A stretch of DNA of 32,735 bases from Pelagibacterales bacterium SAG-MED43 (GCA_014653535.1 JACWEK010000007.1:1-32735), one strand, 5' to 3'. Positions 21,376 through 32,373 are shown, numbered from the stretch's first letter. The notes: a model not told the origin generated them from the letters alone. A program made the numbers and translations.

Positions 21376-22416
21376 TTATCTTGATGGTGGAACGTATAAA
21401 ATACCACCTTTAGTCCATAATTCATTTGGACCTCTGTCTGGTAAAATACCAGTGTCAGCTATATTTCTTTTATAACTTTCACCATAGTTTCCAACTTGTT
21501 TGATAATTCTTAGGTTCCACTCATTATCTAAACCGAATGCTGCACCCATTTCACCTTCTGCACCTACAAGTCTTTTAATTTGAGGATTGTCAGAAGTTTT
21601 CATTGAGTCTGCATTAGCTGAAGTAATACCATATTCTTCTGCTTCGATCATAGTGTTCAAAGACCATCTTACGATATCTTCCCATACAGAATCACCTTGT
21701 CTAACAACTGGTCCTAAAGGTTCTTTAGAAATAGTTTCTGGTAGAACAATATGTTCATCAGGGTTTTTCATTTTAGTTCTTTGAGCAGCTAAACCAGATT
21801 TATCAGTAGTGTAAGTATCACATCTACCTGCATCATAAGCAGCTACAACTTCGTCAGCTTTTTCAAAAGCAACTGGTTCATAAGATATTCCTTTAGAATT
21901 AAAGAAGTCTCTCATATTTAACTCAGTTGTCGTACCAATATTTGTACAAGCTGAGATACCATTTTTGAATTGGCTTGTTGAAGTAATACCTGAACTTTTT
22001 CTTACCATGAAACCTTGTCCATCGTAAAAGTTCACACCTACGAATGTAAGTCCGATATCAGCATCTCTTGAAAGAGTCCAAGTTGTGTTTCTTGATAAGA
22101 TATCAATCTCACCAGACGTTAAAGCAGTAAATCTCTCTTTAGCACTTAGTGGTGTAAATTTAACTTTATTTGCATCACCTAGAACTGCAGCTGCAACTGC
22201 TCTACATACATCAACATCAACACCAGTCCAATTTCCTGCTGCGTCAGCATTAGAAAATCCTGGAAGACCTTGAGATACTCCACATCTTACAAAACCCTTT
22301 TTTTGAGTGTTTTTAAGAGTTTTAGATTTTTTAGCGGCCATAGTCTCTGTTGTAAAAGTAAACAACACAGCAACCATAGCAACTAATGAAGTTAATTGTT
22401 TTAAGTATTTAAACAT
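21376..22416 (-). CDS. aapJ: General L-amino acid ABC transporter periplasmic substrate-binding protein
   Basis: Signal peptide; VRCGVSQGLPGFSNADAAGNWTGVDVDVCRAVAAAVLGD and NTTWTLSRDADIGLTFVGVNFYDGQGFMV as in AapJ proteins. Confidence 0.94.
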   Translation of the reverse strand: MFKYLKQLTSLVAMVAVLFTFTTETMAAKKSKTLKNTQKKGFVRCGVSQGLPGFSNADAAGNWTGVDVDVCRAVAAAVLGDANKVKFTPLSAKERFTALTSGEIDILSRNTTWTLSRDADIGLTFVGVNFYDGQGFMVRKSSGITSTSQFKNGISACTNIGTTTELNMRDFFNSKGISYEPVAFEKADEVVAAYDAGRCDTYTTDKSGLAAQRTKMKNPDEHIVLPETISKEPLGPVVRQGDSVWEDIVRWSLNTMIEAEEYGITSANADSMKTSDNPQIKRLVGAEGEMGAAFGLDNEWNLRIIKQVGNYGESYKRNIADTGILPDRGPNELWTKGGILYVPPSR

Positions 22417-22437
22417 TATTCTTCCTTTTAGTTATTT

Positions 22438-22474
22438 TTATTTGTTAACAAATAATTCAAAATTTCTTTTGAAT
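22438..22474. promoter_or_regulatory. Two adjacent palindromes in the aapJ leader (possible operator or RNA structure)
   Basis: 18-bp perfect palindrome TTATTTGTTAACAAATAA (22438-22455) abutting ATTCAAAA-tttc-TTTTGAAT (22455-22474), about 22 bp upstream of the aapJ ATG. Confidence 0.35.
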
Positions 22475-22571
22475 ATTCATAATTTAAACATGTAAGAAAA
22501 AACTCTGCAAGAAGAAATTAAATAACAACTACTAGATTAGTGTGTCAAAAAAAACCCATTTTGGTCTAAAC

Positions 22572-22648
22572 TGGCGCGCCCTGGAGGATTCGAACCTCCG
22601 ACCCTCGGTTTAGAAAACCGATGCTCTATCCAGCTGAGCTAAGGGCGC
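22572..22648 (-). tRNA. tRNA-Arg (TCT)
   Basis: Reverse complement GCGCCCTTAGCTCAGCTGGATAGAGCATCGGTTTTCTAAACCGAGGGTCGGAGGTTCGAATCCTCCAGGGCGCGCCA. Confidence 0.95.
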
Positions 22649-22677
22649 AAATTTTTGTATACATATACAATAAATAA

Positions 22678-24084
22678 TTAATCTTTAAAAAGAAATTTTT
22701 TAAGAATTATCAGAATTGTTAACAGTTCAATTCTGCCAATAATCATAAACAAAATTAGACAATACTTAGTAAAATAATTCAGATCATAAAAATTGAACTC
22801 TGATAAAGCATAAGATGTGGAATTCACTGTATTCATTAAAGTCAAAATTGAGAGTTTAAAAGCACTTTCAAAATCTATTGAAGCCAAACTAAGCAAAATA
22901 GTTAAAGTAAAAAGTGATATTACAAATATAATTATTGTTAAAAAATATTTATTAATCTCGTTAAAATCAAAGTTTATCTTAGTAAATAATAGTTTATTCA
23001 TAAAAATATTTTTAGGTCTACTAAAAGATAAAATTTGATTAATAGAATATTTAAATAATGAATATATTTTTATAAACCTTAAACCAGAGCTAGTTGAAAA
23101 AAAGGATCCTCCAATTATTACTAAAATTAGATAAACTATACTCAAATTAGATTGTTCATAATCTAGTGAAAATCCAATATTTGATATACTGCTTGAAACT
23201 GAAAGAAGATTTTTTAAAAAATCACTATTAAAAGAAAAAAATAATAAAAAAATTGAAACTACTGCCAAAAAATAAAAAATCAAATGCAAATCTTCATAAA
23301 AAAAATTAATACTTTTTTTTTTAATAAAAAATAAATTATAAGTAAAAAATATACTAAAATAAGAAAATAATAATAAAAGAGAAAAAATAAATATTTGAGT
23401 ATTATTTTTTAAAATATTTGAAAGTTCATTACTTGGTAAAAATCCACCAGAAGAAATTATTGTAAAAGCTAGATTTAATGAATTAAAACTTCTTATAGAT
23501 ATCAAATTGAGAATTACAAATATTAATAATGTTAATGCTGAGTAAAGAAGTAAAATTTTAATCGATTGTTTAAATATTTCAGAACTATTGAAAGATAAAT
23601 AATTAGTTAATGACTTTTTAAAACTATCATCATAAATATCAATTAAATAGACTATAGAAAATAAAAAATATAATCCACCAATCCATTGAATTGTTGATCG
23701 CCATAGGATTAGACTTTGATCTATATGTTTTATATTTAGAAAAATAGTAAATCCAGTTGATGTAAAACCCGAAACTGCTTCAAAGTAAGAATTTAAAAAA
23801 GTTAGATCATAGATACTAAAATAAAAAGGTAAGCATAATATTAAGGGTATTGATAGGTAGCCAAAAAAAACTGTTAAGATTTTATCAAAAATAGTAATTT
23901 TAATTTTCTTAATTTCAAATTTGTAAAAAATTAAAGCAATTAATAAGGATGAAATTAAACTTATATAATATGTATTTAAGTTGAGATATAAATTTAAATA
24001 GTAAGAATATACTACGTTTAAAAAAGAAAAAATTGAAACTATACCAAAAAAGAAACTTAAATATCTAATTCGAAGATTAAACAT
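22678..24084 (-). CDS. trkH: Trk-type potassium uptake membrane protein
   Basis: Multi-TM; YFEAVSGFTSTGFTIF and ISSGGFLPSNE pore-loop-like segments; adjacent to trkA. Confidence 0.82.
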   Translation of the reverse strand: MFNLRIRYLSFFFGIVSIFSFLNVVYSYYLNLYLNLNTYYISLISSLLIALIFYKFEIKKIKITIFDKILTVFFGYLSIPLILCLPFYFSIYDLTFLNSYFEAVSGFTSTGFTIFLNIKHIDQSLILWRSTIQWIGGLYFLFSIVYLIDIYDDSFKKSLTNYLSFNSSEIFKQSIKILLLYSALTLLIFVILNLISIRSFNSLNLAFTIISSGGFLPSNELSNILKNNTQIFIFSLLLLFSYFSIFFTYNLFFIKKKSINFFYEDLHLIFYFLAVVSIFLLFFSFNSDFLKNLLSVSSSISNIGFSLDYEQSNLSIVYLILVIIGGSFFSTSSGLRFIKIYSLFKYSINQILSFSRPKNIFMNKLLFTKINFDFNEINKYFLTIIIFVISLFTLTILLSLASIDFESAFKLSILTLMNTVNSTSYALSEFNFYDLNYFTKYCLILFMIIGRIELLTILIILKKFLFKD

Positions 24085-24092
24085 TAAAATTA

Positions 24093-25478
24093 TTAGCTTA
24101 ACCTAAAAATATTTTCTACAGTTGGTATTGAGTCGTTTTTTGCAATAAAAACTACACTATCATTTTTTTGAAATATGAAATCAGATCTTGGAATAATAAC
24201 TTTTTTATCTCTTAATATTGCACCAATTCTAATTTCATCTGGTAAATTAGCGTTTTTAATTTCTTTATTTATTAATTCAGAGCTTTCAATAATTTCAGCT
24301 TCTATAACTTCATATTCGCCATTAGATATCGTGTAAGCATTTTCAATAGTGCCTTTATGAATATGCTTTAAAATACTTGATACAGTATTCATTCTTGGAT
24401 CTATAATATCATCAATTTTAAGAGAAGATTGTAGAAGAGAATAATTAGGTTTATTAATTAATGCCATTGTTCTTTTATCATCAATATCTTTTTGATCTTT
24501 TGCAAATTTTTCAACTAAAACACTTACCATCAAATTGTCTTCATCATCATTTGTTAAAGCTAAAACAGTTTCTGCTTCACCTAAGTTAGCCTCTTCTAAA
24601 GTTTCTTCATCTAATCCATTTCCATTAATGATTATAGTATTATTCAAATTACTAGCCAAATATTCTGCTCTATCTTTATCTTTTTCTACTATTTTGACTC
24701 TTACAGTCTCTAAACTTTCTTCAAGATTTTTTGCTAAATTAAATCCAATATTGCCACCACCAATAATTAATAATTTTTTGGAAATTTTCTCCTCATGGCC
24801 AAATGCATTAAGAGTTTCCTCCATTTGAGTGGAGTTTATAATTACATAGATTTTATCATTAATTTCAATTTGATCAGTTTTTTTTGGGATAAATGTTTTA
24901 TCTTTTCTAACTATTGCAATTATATTTGCGTCAAGTTTTGGAAATTTATTTGTTAATTCATTAAGTTTTAAGTTAATTAATTTACAATTATCTTTAATCA
25001 AAATTTCAAGTAACCTAATGTTATTTTCTGAAAATGGTACACTATCTAAAGCTCCAGGTGCTTCTAGTTTTCTTTGAATAGATTTAGCTATTTCAATTTC
25101 TGGTGATATAATTACATCTATAGGTAAATTTTCTTTATTGTAAACTCGTGTAAACTTCGGATTTAGATAATCTTGGGAACGAATCCTAGCAATTTTTTTT
25201 TGAATATTAAATATAGAGTATGCTATTTGACAAATTAACATATTAATTTCGTCATTTCTTGTAACCGCAATTATCATGTCAGCTTCTGTTGGATTAGCTT
25301 TTTCAAGTATTGATGGGTATGTACCCTTACCTACAATCCCCTTTACATCTAAACTATCATTAATTTTTTGTATATCTTCACTTGATTGGTCAATTACTGT
25401 TATTGAATGACCTTGCTCATTTAATAATTTAGCAATAGTGAAACCTACTCTTCCAGCACCACAAATAATTATATTCAT
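24093..25478 (-). CDS. trkA: Trk system potassium uptake protein TrkA
   Basis: Two RCK/NAD-binding repeats: MNIIICGAGRVGFTIAKLL and LLIIGGGNIGFNLAKNLEE. Confidence 0.93.
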   Translation of the reverse strand: MNIIICGAGRVGFTIAKLLNEQGHSITVIDQSSEDIQKINDSLDVKGIVGKGTYPSILEKANPTEADMIIAVTRNDEINMLICQIAYSIFNIQKKIARIRSQDYLNPKFTRVYNKENLPIDVIISPEIEIAKSIQRKLEAPGALDSVPFSENNIRLLEILIKDNCKLINLKLNELTNKFPKLDANIIAIVRKDKTFIPKKTDQIEINDKIYVIINSTQMEETLNAFGHEEKISKKLLIIGGGNIGFNLAKNLEESLETVRVKIVEKDKDRAEYLASNLNNTIIINGNGLDEETLEEANLGEAETVLALTNDDEDNLMVSVLVEKFAKDQKDIDDKRTMALINKPNYSLLQSSLKIDDIIDPRMNTVSSILKHIHKGTIENAYTISNGEYEVIEAEIIESSELINKEIKNANLPDEIRIGAILRDKKVIIPRSDFIFQKNDSVVFIAKNDSIPTVENIFRLS

Positions 25479-26834
25479 TTAATTGAATTCTTTTATTCCT
25501 AATCCTTTAAGTTTTCTGTGAAGAGCACTTCTCTCCATTCCAACAAAATTTGCTGTTTTTGAAATATTTCCATTAAATTTTTTTAATTGTACTGTTAAAT
25601 ACTCTTTTTCAAACTTTTCTCTAGCCTCTTTTAATGGCACAGATAGGCTATTTTCTGTAATTTTATCTCTAAAATTATCATTTTTTAAAGACTCTTTAAT
25701 GATACTAGATACTTTATCTCTATTTTCAGGTTGTAAAATAGCAATTCTTTCAATCAAATTTCTAAGCTCTCTAACGTTTCCTTTCCAATTATGATTAAGA
25801 ATATAGCTATCATTATCATCTATATCTAAAGTTTTAATATTATAATTTTTTGAAATCTTTTCTGAAAAATATTTAATCAATAATGGAATATCGGAAATTC
25901 TATTATTTAATGATTCAATATTTATCTCAAAAACACTTATTCTATGATAAAGATCTTCTCTAAAATTTCCTAATTGAATTTCATTTTTTAAATCTTTATT
26001 TGAGGAACAAATTAATCTTACATCAACTTTTAGATCACTAGATCCATTAATTCTCTTAAATTTTTGATCAATTAAAACTCTTAAGATTTTAGATTGGATA
26101 TCTAAGTGAATTTCTGAAATATGATCAATCAAAAGTGTTCCATTATTTGCTTTCTCAAGAGCGCCATAAGAAATTGATCCATCTTGTTTTTCTTCACCAA
26201 ATAATTCTAATTCATATTTGTCACTATCTAACAAAGCACCATTAAGAATTATAAAAGGTTTTTTATTTCTTTTTGATTTTTTATGAATTTTTCTTGCAAC
26301 AAGTTCTTTCCCAGATCCAGAAGGACCTGTAATAAGTATTCTGCTTTCTGTTAAAGAAATCTTATCAATTTGATCTCTTATAGATGATATATTTTTACTA
26401 TCACCAATTAAATCATACGAAGAAAAAAGTTTTGTTTCATATTCTTTGTTTTGACTTTTTAAACTTAGATTTTCGATTGCTCTTGAGATAAAATTTAATA
26501 ATCTTGTTTGATCAAATGGTTTTTCAATAAATTCAAAAGCACCATATTTTAATGACTTGATGGCCATCTCTATATTAGCATGTCCAGAGATCATTATAAC
26601 AGGAACATCAATATTTTTAGACTTTATGTGAGCTAATAGTTCGATACCATCATTATCACCTTTATCTAATTTAACATCTAAAATTGCAACATCAGGTATC
26701 TTTTTATCAATTTCATTTAAAGCTTGATTGTAATTTGCTGCCAATCTTGTTTTATAACCAGCATCTAAAATTAATTCATTAAGAATGTTCCTAATATCTG
26801 AATTGTCATCAACTATTAATATTTCTGCTGTCAT
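25479..26834 (-). CDS. ntrX: NtrX-like nitrogen response regulator (receiver-AAA-Fis)
   Basis: ILIVDDNSDIRNIL, VAILDVKL, GPSGSGKELVARKIH, C-terminal Fis-type HTH (NISKTANFVGMERSALHRKLKGLGI); paired with NtrY. Confidence 0.9.
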   Translation of the reverse strand: MTAEILIVDDNSDIRNILNELILDAGYKTRLAANYNQALNEIDKKIPDVAILDVKLDKGDNDGIELLAHIKSKNIDVPVIMISGHANIEMAIKSLKYGAFEFIEKPFDQTRLLNFISRAIENLSLKSQNKEYETKLFSSYDLIGDSKNISSIRDQIDKISLTESRILITGPSGSGKELVARKIHKKSKRNKKPFIILNGALLDSDKYELELFGEEKQDGSISYGALEKANNGTLLIDHISEIHLDIQSKILRVLIDQKFKRINGSSDLKVDVRLICSSNKDLKNEIQLGNFREDLYHRISVFEINIESLNNRISDIPLLIKYFSEKISKNYNIKTLDIDDNDSYILNHNWKGNVRELRNLIERIAILQPENRDKVSSIIKESLKNDNFRDKITENSLSVPLKEAREKFEKEYLTVQLKKFNGNISKTANFVGMERSALHRKLKGLGIKEFN

Positions 26835-28614
26835 TTAAATCAAAATTTATTTGAACTATAGCACCTTCATCAATAGGTATAAATTTAATCTTTCCATTAT
26901 GGTCATTTATAATTTTGTTAACTATTGATAAACCTAAGCCAGTTCCATTTTTTTTTGTTGTAAAGTATGGGTTTAATATATTTTTTATATTATTAGCAAA
27001 TTTTTCAAAACCAATACCACTATCTGTTATCTTTACTATTATATTGTCATCAAACTCATTAATTTCAATAGCAATTTTTTTTAAAAAATTTGAGCTATTT
27101 GTACTTTTTTGTTGAATACTTTCTATTGAATTTTTTATTAAATTAAAAAACACTCGACTTAATTGTTCTTTATCACTGTTAAAAATTATTTTTTCTCTAT
27201 TTGAGATTAAATCGATATTAATTTTTTTATCAAGTTTTTGTAGAAGTTTAATATTTTCTTTAAGTAAAATTATTAAATCATTATCGTTAAGAATAGGTTT
27301 TGGCATTCTAGCAAAATCTGAAAATTCATTTACTAAACTACCAATTTGTTTAATTTGATTTTTTATTATATTTAAGTTCTCCATATAATTATCTTTATCA
27401 TTTTTTGAAATATGATTTGAATATTTACTTTGCAATCTATCTATAGTTAATTGTATTGGTGTTAGAGGATTCTTAATTTCATGTGCAAGTTTTCTAGCAA
27501 GACTCTCCCATGCTTCATGTCTTTCATTAATGATCAATTTTTCTTGCTGATTTTTTAATTTATTAATCATTGAATTAAAGTTTTTATTTAAAATTTCTAA
27601 ATCTTTGTCAGTTTTAAACTCAGGAACTTTTGCACTTAAATCACCATCTCCAATTGCATTAGAGGCATAAATCAAATTATTTATTGATCTAAAAAATCTT
27701 GATGAAAAACGTATTGCGATTGTAATAGAAATAAACAACAACAAAGTAACAACTATCAAATATATGATTGCAAAAGAAATTTTTATTCCAGTGCTTTTTT
27801 CCTCAATATTATAATAAAAATTAATTGCCTCCTGAGACTCATTTAAATAATTTGAGATTTTGGGATCAAGATACTTTACAATATATAAAAATCTATCATT
27901 GAAAACTTGAAGTCTCATAATAGCAGCTGAAATATTATCCTCTGCATTAAGTATCTTTAATGGTCTATCATCTTCTAAAATTAATTCTAAAGCTCTATCC
28001 ATAGGAGGTATATATTTAGATTTGTCATTAATATTTGTGAATAATAATTTTTTATTAATATCGATAATATGAATTTCATCTATTTTTCTTATAATTTTTT
28101 GTGTATTTAAAAATCTTGAATATGCATTTTCATCATCATTTAAAAATTTAGCACTTTTATTAATATCGAATGCAATTAAAATAATTTCAGATTTAACTTT
28201 ATCTTGTACTTCTGTTACATAATTTTTTGCAAGTTCATAAGAGTTATTGACAACGGTTGTTACTTTTTTGTCAAAATATTTTTCTAAAGCAAATGAAAAT
28301 AGAAAAAGTGAAAATATTGAAATAAGAATAGAAGGAATAAGTGTGAATAATGAAAAATAGGTAATGTATTTTTTATTAGAGTTGATACCATCCCTATCAA
28401 TATCAGTTTTTATAGATTGTTTTATTTCAAGAAAAACAAATACAAATAGAAGAAGAATTAGTAAAATATTACCAATTAATAAATATTGTAAATTTGTTGG
28501 ATTAAGCTGAATAAAACTTTTATCAATAAAAGTCAGAAAAGTGAAAAAACCAGTAAAAAGTGTTATTAAAAATAATATAATGATAATTAAATTTTTTTTA
28601 AGAAATTCAGTCAT
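26809..28614 (-). CDS. ntrY: NtrY-like sensor histidine kinase
   Basis: N-terminal TMs, HAMP, ARKLAHEIKNPLTPIQLTIDRL H-box, GTGLGLSIVNKI; upstream of and overlapping ntrX. Confidence 0.9.
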   Translation of the reverse strand: MTEFLKKNLIIIILFLITLFTGFFTFLTFIDKSFIQLNPTNLQYLLIGNILLILLLFVFVFLEIKQSIKTDIDRDGINSNKKYITYFSLFTLIPSILISIFSLFLFSFALEKYFDKKVTTVVNNSYELAKNYVTEVQDKVKSEIILIAFDINKSAKFLNDDENAYSRFLNTQKIIRKIDEIHIIDINKKLLFTNINDKSKYIPPMDRALELILEDDRPLKILNAEDNISAAIMRLQVFNDRFLYIVKYLDPKISNYLNESQEAINFYYNIEEKSTGIKISFAIIYLIVVTLLLFISITIAIRFSSRFFRSINNLIYASNAIGDGDLSAKVPEFKTDKDLEILNKNFNSMINKLKNQQEKLIINERHEAWESLARKLAHEIKNPLTPIQLTIDRLQSKYSNHISKNDKDNYMENLNIIKNQIKQIGSLVNEFSDFARMPKPILNDNDLIILLKENIKLLQKLDKKINIDLISNREKIIFNSDKEQLSRVFFNLIKNSIESIQQKSTNSSNFLKKIAIEINEFDDNIIVKITDSGIGFEKFANNIKNILNPYFTTKKNGTGLGLSIVNKIINDHNGKIKFIPIDEGAIVQINFDLNDSRNINS

Positions 28615-28660
28615 TAATATTTAAGTTTAAATATATAAGTTCATATATATATTTCTAAAA

Positions 28661-29767
28661 ATGAACAACTTTTTTGTAATACTTGCAGCTGGAAAAAGTA
28701 AGCGATTTAATAAAAAAATAGCCAAACAATTCTATAATTATAAAAATAAGGAAATTATTGATCATTCAATTGAAAAATCAATAGATTCTCAGCTTTTTAA
28801 AAAGATAATAATTGTAACAAATAATCTTAATCATTTAAAAAAAAAAAAATATCCTAAAATTGTAAAAATAATCAAGGGTGGAAAGGAACGCTCTGACTCT
28901 TCTTTGAATGCTTTAAAATATATAAAAAAATTTAATCCAAGAAATGTATTCATACATGATGCAGCAAGACCTAATTTTTCAATTAGATTGCTTAAAAACT
29001 TAACAAAAAAATTAAAAACAAATAAGGCTGTTGTGCCTGTTGTCAGCTCAAAAGACTCAATAAAATATAAAATTAAAGATCAAATATTTAATCTTAATAG
29101 AAATAATTTAATTTTAACTCAAACACCTCAAGCTTTTAGATTTAATGATTTATTTAATCTTTCAATGAAACAAAAAATAAATGTTAAAGATGAGGCTACA
29201 CTCTTTATAAGCAAAAATCATAAAGTTAAATTCATACCAGGTGAAAATCGAAATAGTAAAATTACATATCTAGATGATATAAAAACTTCAAAAACTTATT
29301 TTGGTATAGGTTTTGATTTACATAGATTAATTAGAAATAAAAAACTTTATCTTGGTGGAATTAAGATACCTTTTCATTCAGGGTTAAAAGGACATTCAGA
29401 TGGGGACGTAATCCTGCATGCAATTATTGATGCAATTTTAGGTGCTTCGAGAAAAAAAGATATTGGCACTTATTTTCCAAATACAAAAAAATTTAAAAAT
29501 ATAAGATCACCTAAAATGTTAAAACCTATAATTAATAATTTAAACAAATCTCATTTTTTTATTAATAATCTTGATATAAATTTAATTTGTGAAAAACCAA
29601 AAGTTTCTAAACACCGAGATAAGATAATTAACTCAATATCAAAACTAACCAATATAGATAAAAATATTATTAACCTTAAAGGAAAAACAGTAGAAAAATT
29701 AGGTTTAATAGGAAAAGAAAAGGCCATAGCATGTGAGGTGATAATCTCAATTACAAAATATGATTAA
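28661..29767 (+). CDS. ispDF: Bifunctional IspD/IspF (MEP pathway)
   Basis: IspD: LAAGKSKRFNKKIAKQF, VFIHDAARPN, DEATLF; IspF: GIGFDLHRL, GHSDGDVILHAIIDAILGAS, DIGTYFPN. Confidence 0.93.
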   Translation: MNNFFVILAAGKSKRFNKKIAKQFYNYKNKEIIDHSIEKSIDSQLFKKIIIVTNNLNHLKKKKYPKIVKIIKGGKERSDSSLNALKYIKKFNPRNVFIHDAARPNFSIRLLKNLTKKLKTNKAVVPVVSSKDSIKYKIKDQIFNLNRNNLILTQTPQAFRFNDLFNLSMKQKINVKDEATLFISKNHKVKFIPGENRNSKITYLDDIKTSKTYFGIGFDLHRLIRNKKLYLGGIKIPFHSGLKGHSDGDVILHAIIDAILGASRKKDIGTYFPNTKKFKNIRSPKMLKPIINNLNKSHFFINNLDINLICEKPKVSKHRDKIINSISKLTNIDKNIINLKGKTVEKLGLIGKEKAIACEVIISITKYD

Positions 29768-30263
29768 AACTATTAACATATTATTTGTTACAATGTTTGG
29801 GTTAGGAAAAATAAAAATAATTCCTGGAACTTTTGGATCTATAGCTACGGTAATAATACTTTTTATTTTATTCCATATATTGAATTTATCCACTAATACA
29901 ATATTGATAGGTTTAGTAATTATTTTTATTTATTCATTTTCAGCAGTAGCAGCATATATAAAAGATGAAGAGAATAAAGATCCGAAAGAAATAATTATAG
30001 ATGAGTTTATTGGTCAATCTATTCCAATTTATCTATACGAAATTTCTCATGGAACAGAAAAATCACCAAATGAAGCTTTAATTTTTTATGGAGTTTGTTT
30101 TGTATTATTTCGGTTTTTTGACATAGCAAAACCGTTTCCAGTAAGTTTTTTTGATAAAAATTTTAAAAATAGTTTTGGTGTAATTATGGATGACGTTTGT
30201 GCAGGATTTTATGTTGTTTTATCTTTAATTTGTTTTATGGTTTTAACCAGTTATTTTATATAA
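29760..30263 (+). CDS. pgpA: Phosphatidylglycerophosphatase A
   Basis: GLGKIKIIPGTFGS, IIIDEFIGQSIPIYL, FFDIAKPFPVSFFD, GVIMDDVCAGFY. Confidence 0.9.
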   Translation: MIKTINILFVTMFGLGKIKIIPGTFGSIATVIILFILFHILNLSTNTILIGLVIIFIYSFSAVAAYIKDEENKDPKEIIIDEFIGQSIPIYLYEISHGTEKSPNEALIFYGVCFVLFRFFDIAKPFPVSFFDKNFKNSFGVIMDDVCAGFYVVLSLICFMVLTSYFI

Positions 30264-30724
30264 TGAAAACTTTAGTAAAAACATTAATTAAAAAAAAACT
30301 TAAAATTTCATTTGCAGAATCTTGTACTGGAGGATTACTTTCTAGTTCAATTACTTCTATAAGTGGGGCGTCAAAAATATTCAATTTTTCTTTAATTACC
30401 TATTCAAATTATGCAAAAATAAAATTTTTAAAAATTAATAAAAACATAATTAATAAATATGGTGCTGTAAGTCATGAATGTTGTTTTTCAATGGTAAATA
30501 ACTTATCTAAAATTTCAAAAGCTAACATAAATGTCTCTATTACTGGCATAGCAGGGCCAAAAGGTGGTACAAAACAAAAACCTGTGGGTCTAGTGTATAT
30601 TGGGGTTAAAAGTGGCAATAAAACACAAGTACATAAGTGTTTGTTTAAAAATAAAAAAAGATCATCTATACAAAAGTCTACAGTTAAAAAAGCTTTAGAA
30701 TTAGTTTTTAGAACTATTAAATAA
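30263..30724 (+). CDS. pncC: CinA C-terminal domain protein / nicotinamide-nucleotide amidase (PncC)
   Basis: ISFAESCTGGLLSSSITSISGASKIF, SITGIAGPKGGTKQKPVGLVYIG. Start moved to ATG 30263 from the track's 30197 because the extra N-terminus lies inside pgpA. Confidence 0.88.
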   Translation: MKTLVKTLIKKKLKISFAESCTGGLLSSSITSISGASKIFNFSLITYSNYAKIKFLKINKNIINKYGAVSHECCFSMVNNLSKISKANINVSITGIAGPKGGTKQKPVGLVYIGVKSGNKTQVHKCLFKNKKRSSIQKSTVKKALELVFRTIK

Positions 30725-31156
30725 ATCTTTTGCTCTGTTTTGAAAAGCATCAGCTATTTTATCTAATCCAAATTGAAAAGATTTGGTCATGACTATATTT
30801 AAAAATTTATTTTCAATCTCAAAATCAATATCAAAAGAAATTTCTGTTCCACTTTCATGTTCCTTAAATTGCCAATTATTTTCAAGATGATTTAATGGTC
30901 CACCAATATTTGTAACTTTTATTGTGTTTTCTTTTTTATTAAATTTGACATCACTTTTATAGGTATCTTTGAAAGGTCCCTTGCCTATAGTTAAATCAGC
31001 TATGATCAATGTAAAATTTCCTTCATTTTTTCTTTCATAAACATGAGCATCCAAGCAAAAAGGAACAAACGTTGGGTATTTTTCTATATCAAGCACTAAA
31101 TCAATTAGTTGATTTTTATTACATTCAATTAATCTCTTAACTGAAGCTTTTGGCAT
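30701..31156 (-). CDS. START-domain protein, COQ10/RatA type
   Basis: [34 protein letters not shown]; context downstream of lipA. Confidence 0.82.
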   Translation of the reverse strand: MPKASVKRLIECNKNQLIDLVLDIEKYPTFVPFCLDAHVYERKNEGNFTLIIADLTIGKGPFKDTYKSDVKFNKKENTIKVTNIGGPLNHLENNWQFKEHESGTEISFDIDFEIENKFLNIVMTKSFQFGLDKIADAFQNRAKDLFNSSKN

Positions 31157-32088
31157 TAATGAAAATTATTTCTATTTTGTTGAAGTTTAGTAAAATCCTC
31201 ATCAGCATGATAAGAAGATCTTGTCAAAGGAGACGACGAGACTAATAAAAATCCTTTTGCTTTTGCAATAACACCAAGTTCTTTAAATTCTTCTGGTCTA
31301 TAATATCGATCTAAAGGAAAATGTTTCACAGATGGTTGTAAATATTGACCAATAGTTAAAAAATCTACATCTGCTGCTTTCAAATCATCCATTACTTGTA
31401 ATATTTCATCTTTACTTTCTCCCAACCCAACCATTATTCCTGATTTGGTAAAAACTTTTTTATTTATTTTTTTTGCATTTTTTAAAAGTTCTAAAGATGA
31501 AAAATATCTCGATCCAGGTCTTACTTTTAAATAAAGACTTGGCACCGTTTCAATATTATGATTAAACACATCGGGATTTGCTTCTAAAACTTTTTTGTAA
31601 GCTTCCCCTTTTCTTAAAAAATCAGGAGTTAAAACTTCAATTGTAGTATTTGGATTTATTTTTCTTGTCTGATTAATAACTTCAAAAAAGTGGTTTGAAC
31701 CACCGTCTTCTAAATCATCTCTATCGACTGAAGTAATAACTACATGTTTTAAATCTAATTTTTTAACCGCTTGGGAAATCTTTAAAGGTTCAAGCAAATC
31801 TAGTTTCCCGGGTTTACCTGTTTTAACATCACAAAAAGCACAGGCTCTAGTGCAAGTATCACCCATAATCATAAAAGTTGCGTGTCTTTTACTCCAACAT
31901 TCAGTAATGTTTGGACAATTTGCCTCCTGACAAACAGTTACAAGATTATTTTTATTTACAATTGTTTTAGTTAAAAAAAATTCTTTACTATTTGAAAGTT
32001 TGGATCTGATCCACTCAGGTTTTTTTTTAATTGGATTTATTGGATTTTTTATTTTTTCTGGATGTCTTGGTTTAGTTTTCATTTTCAT
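31156..32088 (-). CDS. lipA: Lipoyl synthase
   Basis: [13 protein letters not shown] and radical [44 protein letters not shown]. Confidence 0.96.
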   Translation of the reverse strand: MKMKTKPRHPEKIKNPINPIKKKPEWIRSKLSNSKEFFLTKTIVNKNNLVTVCQEANCPNITECWSKRHATFMIMGDTCTRACAFCDVKTGKPGKLDLLEPLKISQAVKKLDLKHVVITSVDRDDLEDGGSNHFFEVINQTRKINPNTTIEVLTPDFLRKGEAYKKVLEANPDVFNHNIETVPSLYLKVRPGSRYFSSLELLKNAKKINKKVFTKSGIMVGLGESKDEILQVMDDLKAADVDFLTIGQYLQPSVKHFPLDRYYRPEEFKELGVIAKAKGFLLVSSSPLTRSSYHADEDFTKLQQNRNNFH

Positions 32089-32373
32089 TAATTATATAAA
32101 TTTTTTCTTTTTTTTTACCAAATAAAAATCTCTCTCTAATCAAAATTTCCACATAATCAAGATCAAGATTGTCACTTAATAAAGAATTTTTTAAATCTAG
32201 CTCTTCAATTTTGCTTAATAAATTTGCCTCTTTAATTTTTAAGTCTTTCAAAATATCTTTTTTTTCTAAATATGAAACTAGACCTCTTTCTCCAGACATT
32301 AAATTAAAAAAAAAATATAAAACCAAAAAAGTAGAAACTAATAAAAAATAGTTTTTTTTAAAGTTTTTGAGCA

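Noticed and set aside
24535-24828. Plus-strand ORFs antisense to trkA, trkH and ntrY (24535-24828, 22817-23038, 26915-27115)
   Set aside because: Low-complexity antisense frames inside well-supported genes.
28837-28849. Run of 13 A in ispDF
   Set aside because: Encodes in-frame LKKKK and the reading frame continues; possible slippage site but common in such AT-rich genomes.
30472-30750. Minus-strand 92-aa ORF
   Set aside because: Antisense to pncC, whose motifs are clear on the plus strand.
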